Origin: Microbacterium elymi
GTDB lineage: Bacteria > Actinomycetota > Actinomycetes > Actinomycetales > Microbacteriaceae
Length of the DNA: 64,000 nt
Assembly: GCF_021582895.2 (NCBI RefSeq)
Contig: NZ_CP091139.2
Span: forward strand, 1,736,001 to 1,800,000
Direction: 5' to 3'
In this document: positions 19,740 to 29,602 of the stretch, piece by piece
How positions within the stretch are numbered: the stretch's first letter is position 1
Layout: each line of letters starts with the position of its first letter
Translations under genes and position numbers: made by a program
The notes under the pieces: generated by a model
Told to the model about the DNA's origin: nothing
The model's input: the letters and a program-made list of their open reading frames with translations, nothing else
Databases searched by the model: none

Positions 19740-21320
19740 CTAGCCCAACGTCATGGTCTGCCACGGCATCCGCTCGGCCATCAGGTCGCGCTTGTCCTGT
19801 CCCTTCCACCGCGACGAGTTGATCGTCGGGTACGCGCCCCGGTACCACGCCAGCGGCACGTTGAACATCAGTTCCGCCGCACGCGCCTGCAGCTTCTTCA
19901 GCGCCGCACCGCGGGCAGCGCGGTCCGAGGTGTCCAGCGCGGCGGCCGCGGCTTCATCGATCTGCGGGTCGCAGACGCCGGACGGGTTGAACCCGACGCG
20001 ACGGTCCTTGTTGCACTCGAAGTAGCGCACCACGCCCAGGCTCGGGTCCGCGCCGAGGTTGGCCCGGACGAATGCCAGGTCGAAATCGCCCTTGGTGTAG
20101 ACCATCTCGCTGTACTGCGCTCCGCCGACCGGGACCAGCTTCAGGTCGATGCCGAGATCGGCGAACATCGACTGGGCCATCTGGACGGCGGAGACGACCT
20201 CGTTGAGGGTGAGGATGTACACCACCTTGAGGGTGAAGCGCTTGCCGTCGGCGCCGCGCGGGAATCCCGCCTCGTCCAGGGCCCTGTTGGCCGCATCGGG
20301 GTCGAAGGGGTACATCTTGTCGAAGTCGACGTCGTGGTCGACCGCCCACCCGAGGGAATCCGGCAGGAAGGTCGTGGCGGGCTCGCCCACGCCGGCCATC
20401 GCGGTCTCGGCGATGGCGTGCCGGTCCAGCGCGGAGTACAGCGCCTTGCGCACCGCGGCATCCTTCAGCTGCTCGCTCTCGGTGTTGAAGATCATGATGT
20501 CGTCCTGCGGGTATTCGCCGCTTGTGAGCAGTTCGGTGTTCGGGTCCTTGTCGACCTTGTCCACCTGGGACGGGTCGAGGATCGCCTCGTCGATCTCGCC
20601 GGCGAACAGGGCCTGGGCCCGACTGTTCGGGTCGGCCACCGTGGAGTAGACCGCCTTGTCGACCTTGCTCACCCCGCCCCAGTAGTCGGGGTTCTTCACC
20701 AGCACGACCTGTTTGCCCGGGCTGTACGAGTCGTACATCATCGGACCCGTGCCGATGAGCTCCTTGTTCGCCTCGTTCGTCAGGTAGTCCGTCCCCTCAT
20801 AGATGTGCTTGGGGAGCATGTACTGCTGCGAGATCGTCTCGATCAGCGGCCCGAACGGCTTGGACAGGTGCAGCACGACCGTGTCGTCATCGACGATCTC
20901 GGTCGAATCCAGCCGCGCGGCCAGCTGTGATCCGGCGACGTTCAGAGGCACGAGCTCGTCGAAGTCGAACTTCACGTCCTCCGCGGTGAACGGCTTGCCG
21001 TCGTGCCACGTCACGTCGTGACGCAGATTCATCGTGAAGTCGAGTCCGTCGTCGCTGAGCTTCCAGTCGGTGGCAAGCCCCGGGCTGGTCTTGAAGTCGC
21101 CGTTCATGAAGATCAGCGGATCCAGGATCTGTGCGCTGAACAGGCTGGGGACGGTGCCGGTGGTGAACTGGGCGTTCAGCCCGGTCGTCATCGGATCGCC
21201 GTTCATGGCGCGGACCCAGACGCGTTCGCTGCTGTCGTCCGCGCCGCCTCCGGAGCAGGCGGTGAGGGCGAGCGCGAGTGCGGCGAGTGCCGCGACGGCC
21301 GCGCGTCGTGTGATTGTCAT
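19740..21320 (-). CDS. Family-5 solute-binding lipoprotein 3 (SBP3)
   Basis: An intact 526-residue lipoprotein with signal peptide and lipobox LTAC (Cys about residue 22), then the SBP_bac_5 fold (WHDGKPFTAEDVKFDFDELV, GTGPMMYDSY, KNPDYWGG). It starts 40 bases after the second-system ATPase, so it is the natural binding protein of Dpp system 2. SBP2 is its close paralog downstream. It would capture the external substrate and present it to DppB/DppC. Confidence 0.95.
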   Translation of the reverse strand: MTITRRAAVAALAALALALTACSGGGADDSSERVWVRAMNGDPMTTGLNAQFTTGTVPSLFSAQILDPLIFMNGDFKTSPGLATDWKLSDDGLDFTMNLRHDVTWHDGKPFTAEDVKFDFDELVPLNVAGSQLAARLDSTEIVDDDTVVLHLSKPFGPLIETISQQYMLPKHIYEGTDYLTNEANKELIGTGPMMYDSYSPGKQVVLVKNPDYWGGVSKVDKAVYSTVADPNSRAQALFAGEIDEAILDPSQVDKVDKDPNTELLTSGEYPQDDIMIFNTESEQLKDAAVRKALYSALDRHAIAETAMAGVGEPATTFLPDSLGWAVDHDVDFDKMYPFDPDAANRALDEAGFPRGADGKRFTLKVVYILTLNEVVSAVQMAQSMFADLGIDLKLVPVGGAQYSEMVYTKGDFDLAFVRANLGADPSLGVVRYFECNKDRRVGFNPSGVCDPQIDEAAAAALDTSDRAARGAALKKLQARAAELMFNVPLAWYRGAYPTINSSRWKGQDKRDLMAERMPWQTMTLG

Positions 21321-21360
21321 CGGATGTCCTCCTTGGTCGCGGCATCGGCGCCGCCGGGGT

Positions 21361-22140
21361 TCAGGTGGTCGGGGTGAGCGAGGGTGCGGCGGCCAGGAGC
21401 GTGCGCGTGTACGGATCCTTCGGGGCGTCGAAGATGCGGTCCTTCGGACCTTCTTCGACGACCTTTCCGCGGTGCATCACATAGACCCGGTCAGCCACCT
21501 TCTTCACGACCGGCAGGTCGTGGGTGATGAAGACGAAGCCGACGCCCAGCCGATCCTTCAGATCGACCATCACGCGCAGCACGCCGGCCTTCACCGACGC
21601 GTCCAGGGCCGACACCGCTTCGTCGGCGATGATGATCCGCGGGTCGAGCGCGAGCGCGCGGGCGATGAGCACGCGCTGCCGCTGCCCCCGCTGAGCTCGT
21701 GCGGGAAGCGATCCAAGAATCGGTCGGCCGGCGACATCCCCACCAGTTCGAGGGTCTGCACCACCTTGTCGCGGATGCCGCTGCCGGTCGCGATCCCATG
21801 CAGCCGGATCACCTCGCCGATCGCGCGATCGACGCGCTTGCGCGGGTTCAGCGACCCTGCCGGGTCCTGCAGGCACCGCCTGCACCTGACGGCGGTAGCC
21901 GCGCTTGTCGGTCCGGTTCATCGCGGTGATGTCGTGGCCGTCGAGCAGGACGGATCCGGACGTTGCGGGGATGAGGTCCAGCAGCATGCGCGCGAGCGTG
22001 CTCTTGCCGCTGCCACTCTCGCCCACGATGGCGACGAACTCGCCGGGGCCGGCCTGCACGCTGACCTCGTCGACGGCGATCACCGGGCTCGCGGACCGTC
22101 GGCCGCGGAAGATCTTCGTCACGTTGTGCGCTTCAAGCAT
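21361..22140 (-). CDS. Oligopeptide-type ABC transporter ATPase (DppF-like), system 2
   Basis: About 259 residues after removing an extra base near 21871 (giving VLQDPAGSLNP at the Q-loop) and adding one G near 21690 (giving [17 protein letters not shown]). Walker A is GESGSGKST and Walker B IIIADEAVSALD, with Ala where Pro is common after the Glu. Switch His is in THDLPVV. It is the second ATPase of the system and is followed closely by SBP3. Confidence 0.9.
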   Translation of the reverse strand: MLEAHNVTKIFRGRRSASPVIAVDEVSVQAGPGEFVAIVGESGSGKSTLARMLLDLIPATSGSVLLDGHDITAMNRTDKRGYRRQVQAVPAGPGRVAEPAQARRSRDRRGDPAAWDRDRQRHPRQGGADPRTGGDVAGRPILGSLPARAQRGQRQRVLIARALALDPRIIIADEAVSALDASVKAGVLRVMVDLKDRLGVGFVFITHDLPVVKKVADRVYVMHRGKVVEEGPKDRIFDAPKDPYTRTLLAAAPSLTPTT

Positions 22141-22146
22141 CGGTCA

Positions 22147-23016
22147 TCATCTCCGACAGTTCGCGCCGCAGCCCGGCGGCATCGAGTAGAGCTCGACCCC
22201 GGGGTCGGTGAGGCTCCGCACGCTGCGGATGAGCGCCTTCGTGTAGGGATGCTGCGGGTCGTTCATCACCTGTTCGGTCGGACCCTCCTCGACGATGCGC
22301 CCGGAGTACATGACGTAGACGCGGTCGGTCATCCCGGCGACCACGGCGAGGTCGTGCGAGATCAGCACCAGCGAGGTGTTCAGCTGCCGGACCGTCTGGT
22401 CGAGGGTGCGCAGCACATGGGCCTGCACGGTCGCGTCCAGCGCCGTGGTCGGCTCGTCGGCGATGACCAGCGACGGCAGCTTCGCGATCGCGATGGCGAT
22501 GAGCGCCCGCTGCCGCATCCCGCCGCTCAACTCGTGCGGGAACGCGGCGGCGGCGCGTTCGGCATCGTCGAGGCCGGCCTGGCGCAGGAACTCCAGGGCC
22601 GCGGCGGAACGGGCCGCGGCGGATGCCTCGCGACGCCGCGGGATCGATTCGACCACCTGAGCTCCCACGCGCATCGTCGGGTTCAGGAACGTCAGCGGAT
22701 CCTGGAAGATCATGCCGACGCGGGTGCGCCGGACCTCGTCCCACGCGGTCCGCGGTGCGCCGACCAGCTCGTCGCCGGCGATCTTGATCGAGCCGGACAC
22801 GCGCACGCGCGGCGAGGTGGGCAGGAGTCCCGCGATGGCACGGCCGGTCACCGACTTGCCCGAGCCGGACTCGCCGACCAGGCCGACGCGCTCGCCGTCG
22901 GCGACGACGAGGTCGACGTGGTGCACCGCCTCGATCTCGCTCTTGGCGCCGGTCGGCAGCATGACGCGCAGGTCGCGCACCGCGACCAGTGGCGTGGATG
23001 CGGCATCCATGGTCAC
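22147..23016 (-). CDS. Oligopeptide-type ABC transporter ATPase (DppD-like), system 2
   Basis: About 289 residues, with Walker [11 protein letters not shown]-loop FQDPLTFLNP, signature ELSGGMRQRALIAIAIA, Walker [13 protein letters not shown] and SHDLAVV. I chose the GTG at 23016, whose four-base overlap with the dppC stop matches the other joints of this operon; ATG at 23010 is the alternative. The C-terminus is uncertain: as written it ends PPGCGANCRR, but one missing C near 22180 would give a longer tail overlapping the start of the next gene. Confidence 0.85.
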   Translation of the reverse strand: MTMDAASTPLVAVRDLRVMLPTGAKSEIEAVHHVDLVVADGERVGLVGESGSGKSVTGRAIAGLLPTSPRVRVSGSIKIAGDELVGAPRTAWDEVRRTRVGMIFQDPLTFLNPTMRVGAQVVESIPRRREASAAARSAAALEFLRQAGLDDAERAAAAFPHELSGGMRQRALIAIAIAKLPSLVIADEPTTALDATVQAHVLRTLDQTVRQLNTSLVLISHDLAVVAGMTDRVYVMYSGRIVEEGPTEQVMNDPQHPYTKALIRSVRSLTDPGVELYSMPPGCGANCRR

Positions 23017-23952
23017 TTGACTCTCCCCACGGTCGGATTGAAGGCGTCGTTCAGGGCGTCGCCGAGCATGTTCACGGCCAGGACCACGAGGAAGATGCAG
23101 CCGCCGGGGAACACCGCCAGCCACCAGGCGTCGCTGATGTAGGACTGGGCCGAGTTCAGCAGAGCGCCCCAGCTGGGGGCGCTCGGGTCGCCGATGCCCA
23201 GATAGGCAAGTCCCGACTCGATGAGGATGGCGCGACCGACCGTCATGCTCGTGGCCACCAGGACGGGGGGCATGAGGTTCGGGATCACATCCGAGCGGAT
23301 GAGGCGCACGCCGCCGAAGCCCGCCGCACGGCCCGACTCCACATAGCCCAGCTGCGAGATCCGCATGGCCTCGGCGCGGACGATCCTGGCCACTCCCGGC
23401 CACATGGTGATCGCCAGGATCGCCACCAGGATCCAGATGTTCGCCCCGAGCAGGGCGGCCGCGATCAGGGTGAGGACGATGCCGGGCAGCACCTGGAAGA
23501 ACTCGGCGACCTTGACCATGATCACGTCCATGAATCCGCCGTAATATCCGGCGAGTCCGCCGACGACCAGGCCGATGGTCATGCACAGCAGGGCGACGCT
23601 GAAGCCGACCAGCAGCGAGACCTGGCCGCCGTACACGACCCGGGCGAAATAGTCGCGCCCGAGCATGTCGGTCCCGAGCAGGTGCTCCCCGCTCGGAGGA
23701 GCAGCTTCGGGAAGCTGGTGGCGACCGGGTCGGCCACGAAGAACGGGCCGATCACCGAGACCAGTACGAACAGCACCAGCAGCGGGATGAAGACCATCGC
23801 TGCCGGGGTGCGGAAGAACGTCCGCCAGGCGGCGCGCGTTCCCCCGGCCCGTCGCGGCGATGCGGCATCCGACTCGGCCGCCGTGGCGGACGCGTTCCCC
23901 CGGGCGGGGTCTCGACGATGTCGGTCGAACCGTCCATCTGCTCGACGGTCAT
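23013..23952 (-). CDS. ABC permease (DppC-like), system 2
   Basis: About 313 residues after restoring one G near 23897 and one C near 23697. It starts at an ATG overlapping the dppB stop, has an N-terminal cytoplasmic tail, then a membrane helix (AMVFIPLLVLFVLVSVIG), the family motif HLLGTDMLGRDYFARVVYGG, and further helices ending in GDALNDAFNP. The two breaks are homopolymer losses, not GCWGC insertions. It pairs with DppB as the pore of the second transporter. Confidence 0.9.
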
Positions 23953-24935
23953 GCGGCCACCTCCTGTCGGCGCGGGATGAATCGCGCGCGAAGACGCGGG
24001 TCGACGAGCCCGTAGACCACGTCGGTGAGGATGTTGACGATGATGATCGTGATCGTGAGCACGATCACGATGCCCAGGGCCACCATGTTGTTCTTGCGCT
24101 CGATGGCGTCGAAGAACAGCAGGCCCATACCGGGCCAGCCGAACACCCGCTCGACCAGGATCGAGCCGGCCAGGATGAACCCGAGGCTGTAGCCGGCGAC
24201 CGAGATCATCGGCAGGAGCGCATTCGGCATGGCATGCCGCCACAGCACCCGGTTCGACGACAGGCCCTTGGAGCGGGCGGTGTCGATGAAGTCCTGGCCG
24301 AGCGACTCGATCATCGACGAGCGCATGATGCGCGTCTTGTAGGCCAGCTCGGTGGTGGCCATCGTGATCACCGGCAGCACGAGGTACTGCGGCCGGATGC
24401 CCGTGTCGCCATAGGGTGCCATGCCGCCGGTGGGCAGCCACCCCAGCCAGATCGAGAACACCAGGATCAGCAGCATCCCGAACCAGAAGTTCGGCACCGA
24501 GAACAGGCCGACCGCGGTGCCGGAGATGCCCCCGTCCAGCCAGCGCGACCGCGTGCGTGCGGCGATGGATCCCAGCACCATGCCGCCCACCGTGGACAGG
24601 ATGAAGGCGGGAATGGCCAGGGCCAGGGTGTTGCCCGCGCGGCTGAGGATGATCTCGAGCACCGGTTGCGAGTTCGTCGCGTACGAGTAGCCGAGGTTGC
24701 CGGTGAGCACATTGCCCATGTACGTGGCGTACCTGACCAGCAGCGGCTGATCGAGCCCGTACGCCTGGACCAGCTGGTCATGGACGGCGTCGGAGATCGG
24801 CACATCGCCCACCAGGGCCTGCACCGGATCGCCGGGCGCGATCTCGAGCAGGAAGAACAGGACGGTGACGACCGCGAGGAACAGCAGGAACGACGAGAGC
24901 AGGAGTTTGCCGACGTGCCACAGCCAGGCTTTCAT
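23949..24935 (-). CDS. ABC permease (DppB-like), system 2
   Basis: An intact 328-residue membrane subunit. The ATG at 24935 has GGAGG eight bases upstream and is preferred over longer in-frame starts that run into the promoter. First helix LLLSSFLLFLAVVTVLFFL, then EIAPGDPVQALVGD and LGLDQPLLVRY-type stretch (YGLDQPLLVRYATYM) characteristic of DppB. It is the first gene of a leftward operon extending to SDR 2 at 12188, about 12.7 kb, and lies just downstream of the shared operator at 24952-24983. Confidence 0.93.
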   Translation of the reverse strand: MKAWLWHVGKLLLSSFLLFLAVVTVLFFLLEIAPGDPVQALVGDVPISDAVHDQLVQAYGLDQPLLVRYATYMGNVLTGNLGYSYATNSQPVLEIILSRAGNTLALAIPAFILSTVGGMVLGSIAARTRSRWLDGGISGTAVGLFSVPNFWFGMLLILVFSIWLGWLPTGGMAPYGDTGIRPQYLVLPVITMATTELAYKTRIMRSSMIESLGQDFIDTARSKGLSSNRVLWRHAMPNALLPMISVAGYSLGFILAGSILVERVFGWPGMGLLFFDAIERKNNMVALGIVIVLTITIIIVNILTDVVYGLVDPRLRARFIPRRQEVAA

Positions 24936-24951
24936 TACGACGACCTCCTTG

Positions 24952-24983
24952 TTGTTCGCAATGTGCGCACCTTGTGCATAATA
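24952..24983 (-). promoter_or_regulatory. Promoter/operator of the dppB2 operon, shared motif copy 1
   Basis: Read in the direction of the gene, this is TATTATG, 14 bases, then ATTGCGAACAA, ending just before the GGAGG ribosome-binding site. TATTAT fits a -10 box, which would place the conserved ATTSCGAACAA downstream of the start of transcription, a repressor position. The same layout with the same 14-base spacer is found at 26014-26045. The gene for IclR 3 lies between the two copies and is the obvious candidate regulator. Confidence 0.6.
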
Positions 24984-25182
24984 CGGATTATCTGGAGTGA
25001 TGTCTACCACACCCGCATCCGTCCCGCCAAGGGGCATCGTCGGTCACAGACGGGGGGCGGCGCTCGCTGTCGGCCGGCCTGCACCCGGCGCCCGGACGGA
25101 TCGCAGACAGGCCGAACACCGTCACCGGGCGTGCGGCAGCCGGCGATTCGCGGACGACGGCCGGCGTGCCCGGCCGGACGGG

Positions 25183-25947
25183 TCAGTCGGTCGGGGACGG
25201 GATCGCGCCGCCGAGCTCCGCGCTCACGGCCGCGGCGGTCGCACGCAGACTGCCCAGCGCCGGGGATGTCTCGGACAGGTCCGCGAGCTGGGTCGCGCCG
25301 AGCACGGCGATGGTGGCGCAGATGCCGTTCTGGTCGAAGACGGGCGCGGCGGCCCCGAACATCCCGCCGTCGTAGCCGACGACGGAGTAGCCGGCCCCCC
25401 GTGCGCGCTCCACGTCGGCCAGCAGACGCGCCGTGTCGTCCTTGCGGAGCCCCTTCGCCGCGGCGGCGACCGCGTCGTCACCGGCGTAGGCCAGGTAGAC
25501 GTGGGTCTGGGCCGCGGTCTCGTCGAGCCGGGTGCCGGGGCGCACGGTGATCATGACCCCGCGGCTGGCATCCTCCTCGACGAGGGCGACGACCGGGCGT
25601 CCGGCGGCCCACAGGCTCAGCACCGTCGTCATCCCCACCGCATCCCGCAGCTCGCTCAGGTGGCTGGGTGCGATGTCGACCACGCGGCGTCGGCCCAGCG
25701 CCTGGATGCCGATCTGCAGCATGAGCCCGCCCAGGGCGAAGGTGCCGCGGCGCGAGCCGCGCTCGAGGATGCCGGCGGCCGTCATCGACGCGCAGTAGCG
25801 GTACGCCGTCGTGCGGTTCAGCCCGGTCAGCTCCGCGACATCCGCCGCGGTCAGCTCGTTCGCGCCGAACAGGCCGCAGATCTGCGCAACCCGATCGACC
25901 GCCTGGATGTCTGAGGTGGACGCCTCGCCGCGCTCACTCTTGGCCAT
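25183..25947 (-). CDS. IclR-family transcriptional regulator 3
   Basis: A 254-residue IclR protein with helix-turn-helix TAADVAELTGLNRTTAYRYC and the C-terminal effector domain (GAAAPVFDQNGICATIAVLG). The ATG at 25947 is preferred; a longer in-frame reading would cross the divergent promoter. It sits between two operons that start with the same promoter/operator motif, so it very likely represses or activates both the dpp system 2 operon and the DUF6282-to-aldehyde dehydrogenase operon. The 235 bases after its stop up to the dppB2 start hold that operator and nothing else I can identify. Confidence 0.92.
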   Translation of the reverse strand: MAKSERGEASTSDIQAVDRVAQICGLFGANELTAADVAELTGLNRTTAYRYCASMTAAGILERGSRRGTFALGGLMLQIGIQALGRRRVVDIAPSHLSELRDAVGMTTVLSLWAAGRPVVALVEEDASRGVMITVRPGTRLDETAAQTHVYLAYAGDDAVAAAAKGLRKDDTARLLADVERARGAGYSVVGYDGGMFGAAAPVFDQNGICATIAVLGATQLADLSETSPALGSLRATAAAVSAELGGAIPSPTD

Positions 25948-26013
25948 GCCGACAGCGTAGTTCACATCGCGACCACATCCCGCTCCATGGTGGACATCTG
26001 TCCGACGTGTGCA

Positions 26014-26045
26014 TATTATGAACCAGCAATACGTATTCCGAACAA
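26014..26045 (+). promoter_or_regulatory. Promoter/operator of the DUF6282 operon, shared motif copy 2
   Basis: TATTATG, a 14-base spacer, then ATTCCGAACAA, immediately followed by the AAAGGTGA ribosome-binding site of the next gene. It matches the copy upstream of dppB2 in motif, spacing and orientation relative to the gene. It marks the two operons as one regulon. Confidence 0.6.
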
Positions 26046-26056
26046 AGGTGACCATA

Positions 26057-26980
26057 GTGACGTTCGTCGGCGAAGATTCCCTGACTCCCACCCCCGCTCT
26101 GCTCAAGGTGCTCGACGGGGCCGTCGACCTGCATACCCACTCGGGCCCGAGCCCGTTCCCGCGTCGCATCGACCACGTCGACGCGTCCTATGACGCGGCC
26201 CGCATCAACATGCGCGCCATCCTGGTCAAGTCGCACCACCACAACACCGCGATGGACGTCCTGGCCATGAGCAAGCCACTCGCCGACGCACCGACGCCGG
26301 TGTACGGCGGCGTCGCCCTGAACACCGAGGTCGGCGGCGTGAACCCCTCGGCGGTCGCCCTCGCCCTCTCGATGGGCGGGCGCTGCGTCTGGGGCCCCAC
26401 GGTCTCGGCAGCACAGCACATCGCCGCTCACAGCCACGACGACGGGTTCCCCACGATCGGCGGCAACCTGTACGAGCGGACCGAGACGGTCCTCGGCGAC
26501 GACGGCGACGTCTCCGAGGCCGCCGACACCGTGACCAAGCTCGTGGCCGAAGCCGGAGTCATGCTCACCGGCGGTCACCTCGACCCCACCTCGATCTCGG
26601 CGTTCTTCCACGCCGCGCACCGCAACGGGGTGAAGCGCCTGCTGCTGCACCACCCGGACTTCATCGTGAACACACCCGAGAACGTGCTCGACGAGCTCGT
26701 GGGACTCGGCGCCTTCGTGGAGCACGAGCTGGCGATGTACCACCCCGGCGTCTCGGCGCCGCAATGGCCGATCCAGCGGCTCGTGGACTGGATCGAGCGG
26801 ATCGGCCCCGAGCACACCGTGATCGATTCCGACCTCGGGCAGAAGGGCAACCCGCTGCCGGTCGACGGCTACATCCTGATCATCCAGGCAAGCCTGGACC
26901 ACGGCGTCTCCGAGCGCGACATCCGTCAGATGATCTGTCGCAACACCGCCTACCTGCTCGGACTCGAGGACTCGATCTGA
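26057..26980 (+). CDS. DUF6282-type TIM-barrel metal hydrolase
   Basis: 307 residues counted from the GTG at 26057, which has AAAGGTGA five bases upstream; longer in-frame starts would lie inside the operator. An amidohydrolase-like metal pattern is visible: DLHTHSGPSPF near the N-terminus, a KSHHHNTAMD loop, LTGGHLD, LLHHPDF, and IDSDLGQKGNP near the end. The match to the uncharacterised DUF6282 family is from recognition of these motifs. It is the first gene of a six-gene operon with one- to four-base overlaps. A hydrolytic entry step into the pathway is likely. Confidence 0.8.
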   Translation: MTFVGEDSLTPTPALLKVLDGAVDLHTHSGPSPFPRRIDHVDASYDAARINMRAILVKSHHHNTAMDVLAMSKPLADAPTPVYGGVALNTEVGGVNPSAVALALSMGGRCVWGPTVSAAQHIAAHSHDDGFPTIGGNLYERTETVLGDDGDVSEAADTVTKLVAEAGVMLTGGHLDPTSISAFFHAAHRNGVKRLLLHHPDFIVNTPENVLDELVGLGAFVEHELAMYHPGVSAPQWPIQRLVDWIERIGPEHTVIDSDLGQKGNPLPVDGYILIIQASLDHGVSERDIRQMICRNTAYLLGLEDSI

Positions 26981-27919
26981 TGCGTCGAGCCGACAAGGTG
27001 ATCATCACGACGGCGGTGACCGGCTCGGTCAACATCCCGTCGCAGAGTCCGCACCTTCCGCTGAGCGCCGAGCAGGTGCTGGCGGCGTCGCTGGAGGCGG
27101 TCGAGGCCGGCTCGGCGATCATCCACCTGCACGCACGGCACCCGGACGGACGCCCGGCGTTCGAGCCGGAGGTGTTCGAGCAGATCGTGCCGGTGCTGGA
27201 GTCCGAGACGGATGCGGTCATCAACATCACGACCGGCGGATCGTCCGCCATGACGATGGATGAGCGGCTGGCGGCGGCGACCCGGTTCCGGCCCGAGCTC
27301 GCCTCGCTGAACATGGGCTCGATGAACTTCGTCTACTCGGGCATCGCCGAGAGGGTGACCGAGTGGCGGCACGACTGGGAGAAGCCCTACGTGCTGAACA
27401 CGTACTCGCAAGCCGTTCATCAACACCTTCGACCGGATCGAGCACACCATGCGCACGCTCGGCGCGCAGGGCACGCGCTTCGAGTACGAGTGCTACGACA
27501 TCGGTCATCTGTACTCGCTCGCCCACTTCGCCGAGAAGGGTCTCGCCAAGCCGCCGCTGCTGATCCAGGGGGTCTTCGGCATCCTCGGCGGCATCGGTGC
27601 GGACCACGAGAACCTCGAGCACATGGTCCGGATCGCCGACAAGCTGTTCGGCGCGGACTACTCGTTCTCGGCGTTCGCCGCCGGGCGCGACCAGATGCAG
27701 TTCGGCACGCACAGCGCCTGGCTGGGCGGCCATGTGCGCGTCGGCCTGGAGGACAGTCTCTGGATCGGCAAGGGGCGGCTCGCCGAATCGAACGCCCAGC
27801 AGGTCCGCAAGATCCGCGGAGTGATCGAGGACCTCGGAAAGCAGATCGCGACCCCCGACGACGCGCGGGAGATCCTCGCGCTGCGCGGTCGGGACCGGGA
27901 AGGAAGCACACCCGCATGA
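26980..27919 (+). CDS. Beta-keto acid cleavage enzyme (BKACE, DUF849 family)
   Basis: About 312 residues after removing the extra A in GCAAGC (27408-27413), which restores NTYSQPFINTFDRIEHT. The zinc-binding HLHAR motif (about residues 48-52) and the early AVTGSVNIPSQSP block identify the family. Known members (Kce and other BKACEs) condense a beta-keto acid with acetyl-CoA to yield a CoA thioester and acetoacetate. Its start overlaps the DUF6282 stop by one base, and its stop overlaps the cupin start. It argues that the pathway forms a beta-keto acid intermediate. Confidence 0.88.
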
Positions 27920-28828
27920 GCACGTATGCCGCAGACGACATCCGCTCCACCCTCGCCGAGGTCTCACCGGTCCGCACGATCGATCCGACGACCCCGATCA
28001 AGCCCTCGCAGTGGGTCGAGTTCCTCGCGCACGAGCCGACCGAGACCACCCCGCGCGGCGGACGCACGTGGGTCGCACGCGCGGCGAACGCGGTCATCGC
28101 ATACTCGGCCGTGAAGGCCGGCGACGTGCTCGCGCGCCGCAGTCAGCCGGACGAGTACGCCGTGCTGATGTACTCGGAGTCCGCGCCGGTCACGGTCAGC
28201 GCCGGCGGCGAGGAGGCGCGGGTGGCCGAAGAGGCGTTCGTGGTCGTGCCGCCCGGCGACAGCGAGGTGCGGGCGGATGCCGACGGCATCCTGATCCGTC
28301 TGTTCTCCACGCGCGCCGACGACCTGCGCAACGGCGCCCTGAACGCGGCCGCCTACGCCGAGCCCGACCTGCGGGCGGCGCCGCTGGAGCCGTGGCCGGA
28401 TCCGGTCGGCGGATTCCGGCTTGCGGGTGTACCGGCTGGCCGACACCCCGATCGCCGAGGGGCGCTTCGGGCGCATCTTCCGCACGACCAACCTGATGGT
28501 GAACTTCCTGGCCGAGGAACCGGCTCCGCGCGACCGGCGCAAGCTGTCGCCCCACCACCACGACGACTTCGAGCAGATCTCGCTCGCCGTCAAGGGGCGC
28601 TTCGTCCACCACATCCGCTATCCGTGGGGGCCGGACTCGACCCAGTGGCGGCCCGACGAGAGTCGCGAGATCGCGACCCCCTCGATCTGCATCATCCCGC
28701 CGCCGACCGTGCACACCACCCAGGGGGTGGGTCCGCACCAGCAGCTGATCGACATCTTCTCGCCGCCGCGCGTCGACTTCTCCGCCTCGGGGTGGGTCCT
28801 CAACGCCGACGACTACCCGGCCCGATGA
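27916..28828 (+). CDS. Cupin-fold protein of unknown activity
   Basis: About 303 residues after removing an extra T at GCTTGC (28419-28424). Two beta-rich halves are seen; the second carries a metal-type cupin motif LSPHHHDDFEQISLAVKGRF and a later PTVHTTQGVG histidine. The first half (YSAVKAGDVLARRSQPDEYA) lacks clear metal ligands. It is coupled on both sides by four-base overlaps. Cupins of this shape can be isomerases, dioxygenases or lyases; I cannot tell which. Confidence 0.75.
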
Positions 28829-29602
28829 TGCGACGCAGTCTCTTCCGCGCCGCGTTGAACGACGATCGTCCTGCGCTGGGCACCTGGATCAAGCTGCCGA
28901 CGACGGGCAGCATGGAGCTGATCGCGCTCGCCGGCTTCGATTTCGCCGTGATCGACCTGGAGCACTCGCCCATCGATCTGCAGACCGCCTATGACCTGAT
29001 CGGCGTCGGGCTCGCACACCGGGGTCGCGCCGATCGTGCGGGTCCCCGCGCTCGATGCGGCTGTCATCCAGCGCGTGCTCGACGCCGGCGCGGACGGCAT
29101 CATGGTGCCGCATATCGACACCCCCGAGCAGGCACGGGCGGCGGCATCCGCCGTGCGGTTCCCGCCCCTCGGAGCGCGCGGCGTGGGCGCCACGAGCCGC
29201 GCCGGGGACTGGGGCGCCATGCCGCGGGAGGAATATGTGCGCTTCGGTCGGGAGGAGGCCGCGCTCATCGCCCAACTCGAGAGCGCCGAGGCCATCGCCC
29301 ACGCCGGCGCCATCGCGGATGTCCCCGGGGTGGATGCGCTGCTGGTCGGCACCGCCGACCTGTCGATGAGCGAAGGGCTCGACGAGTCCGACCCCCGGGT
29401 GCGTGCGATGACGGCGGATGCCGTCGCGCAGGCGTCCACGAGGGGGATGCCGGTCGGGTGCGCCGGCGCCGCGTCGGCCGAGGCCGTGCAGACCGCGGTC
29501 GACGCGGGCCTGCGGTTCATGCTGATGGGAAACGATGCCGGGCTGCTGGGCGCCGCGGCGCGCACGGCGGTCGAGCGCGGAAGGACGGTGAGGTTCACAT
29601 GA
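28825..29602 (+). CDS. HpcH/HpaI-family class II aldolase
   Basis: About 258 residues after correcting GCTCGC (29010-29015) to GCTGC, which gives GLHTGVAPIVRVPAL. Motifs of the metal-dependent pyruvate/oxaloacetate aldolases are present: DLEHSPID, VRVP with the catalytic Arg, DGIMVPHIDTPEQA, the metal Glu in QLESAEA, and VDALLVGTADLS. It would cleave a 4-hydroxy-2-keto acid to pyruvate plus an aldehyde, which the following dehydrogenases could handle. ATG at 28825 overlaps the cupin stop; a second ATG follows directly. Confidence 0.9.
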
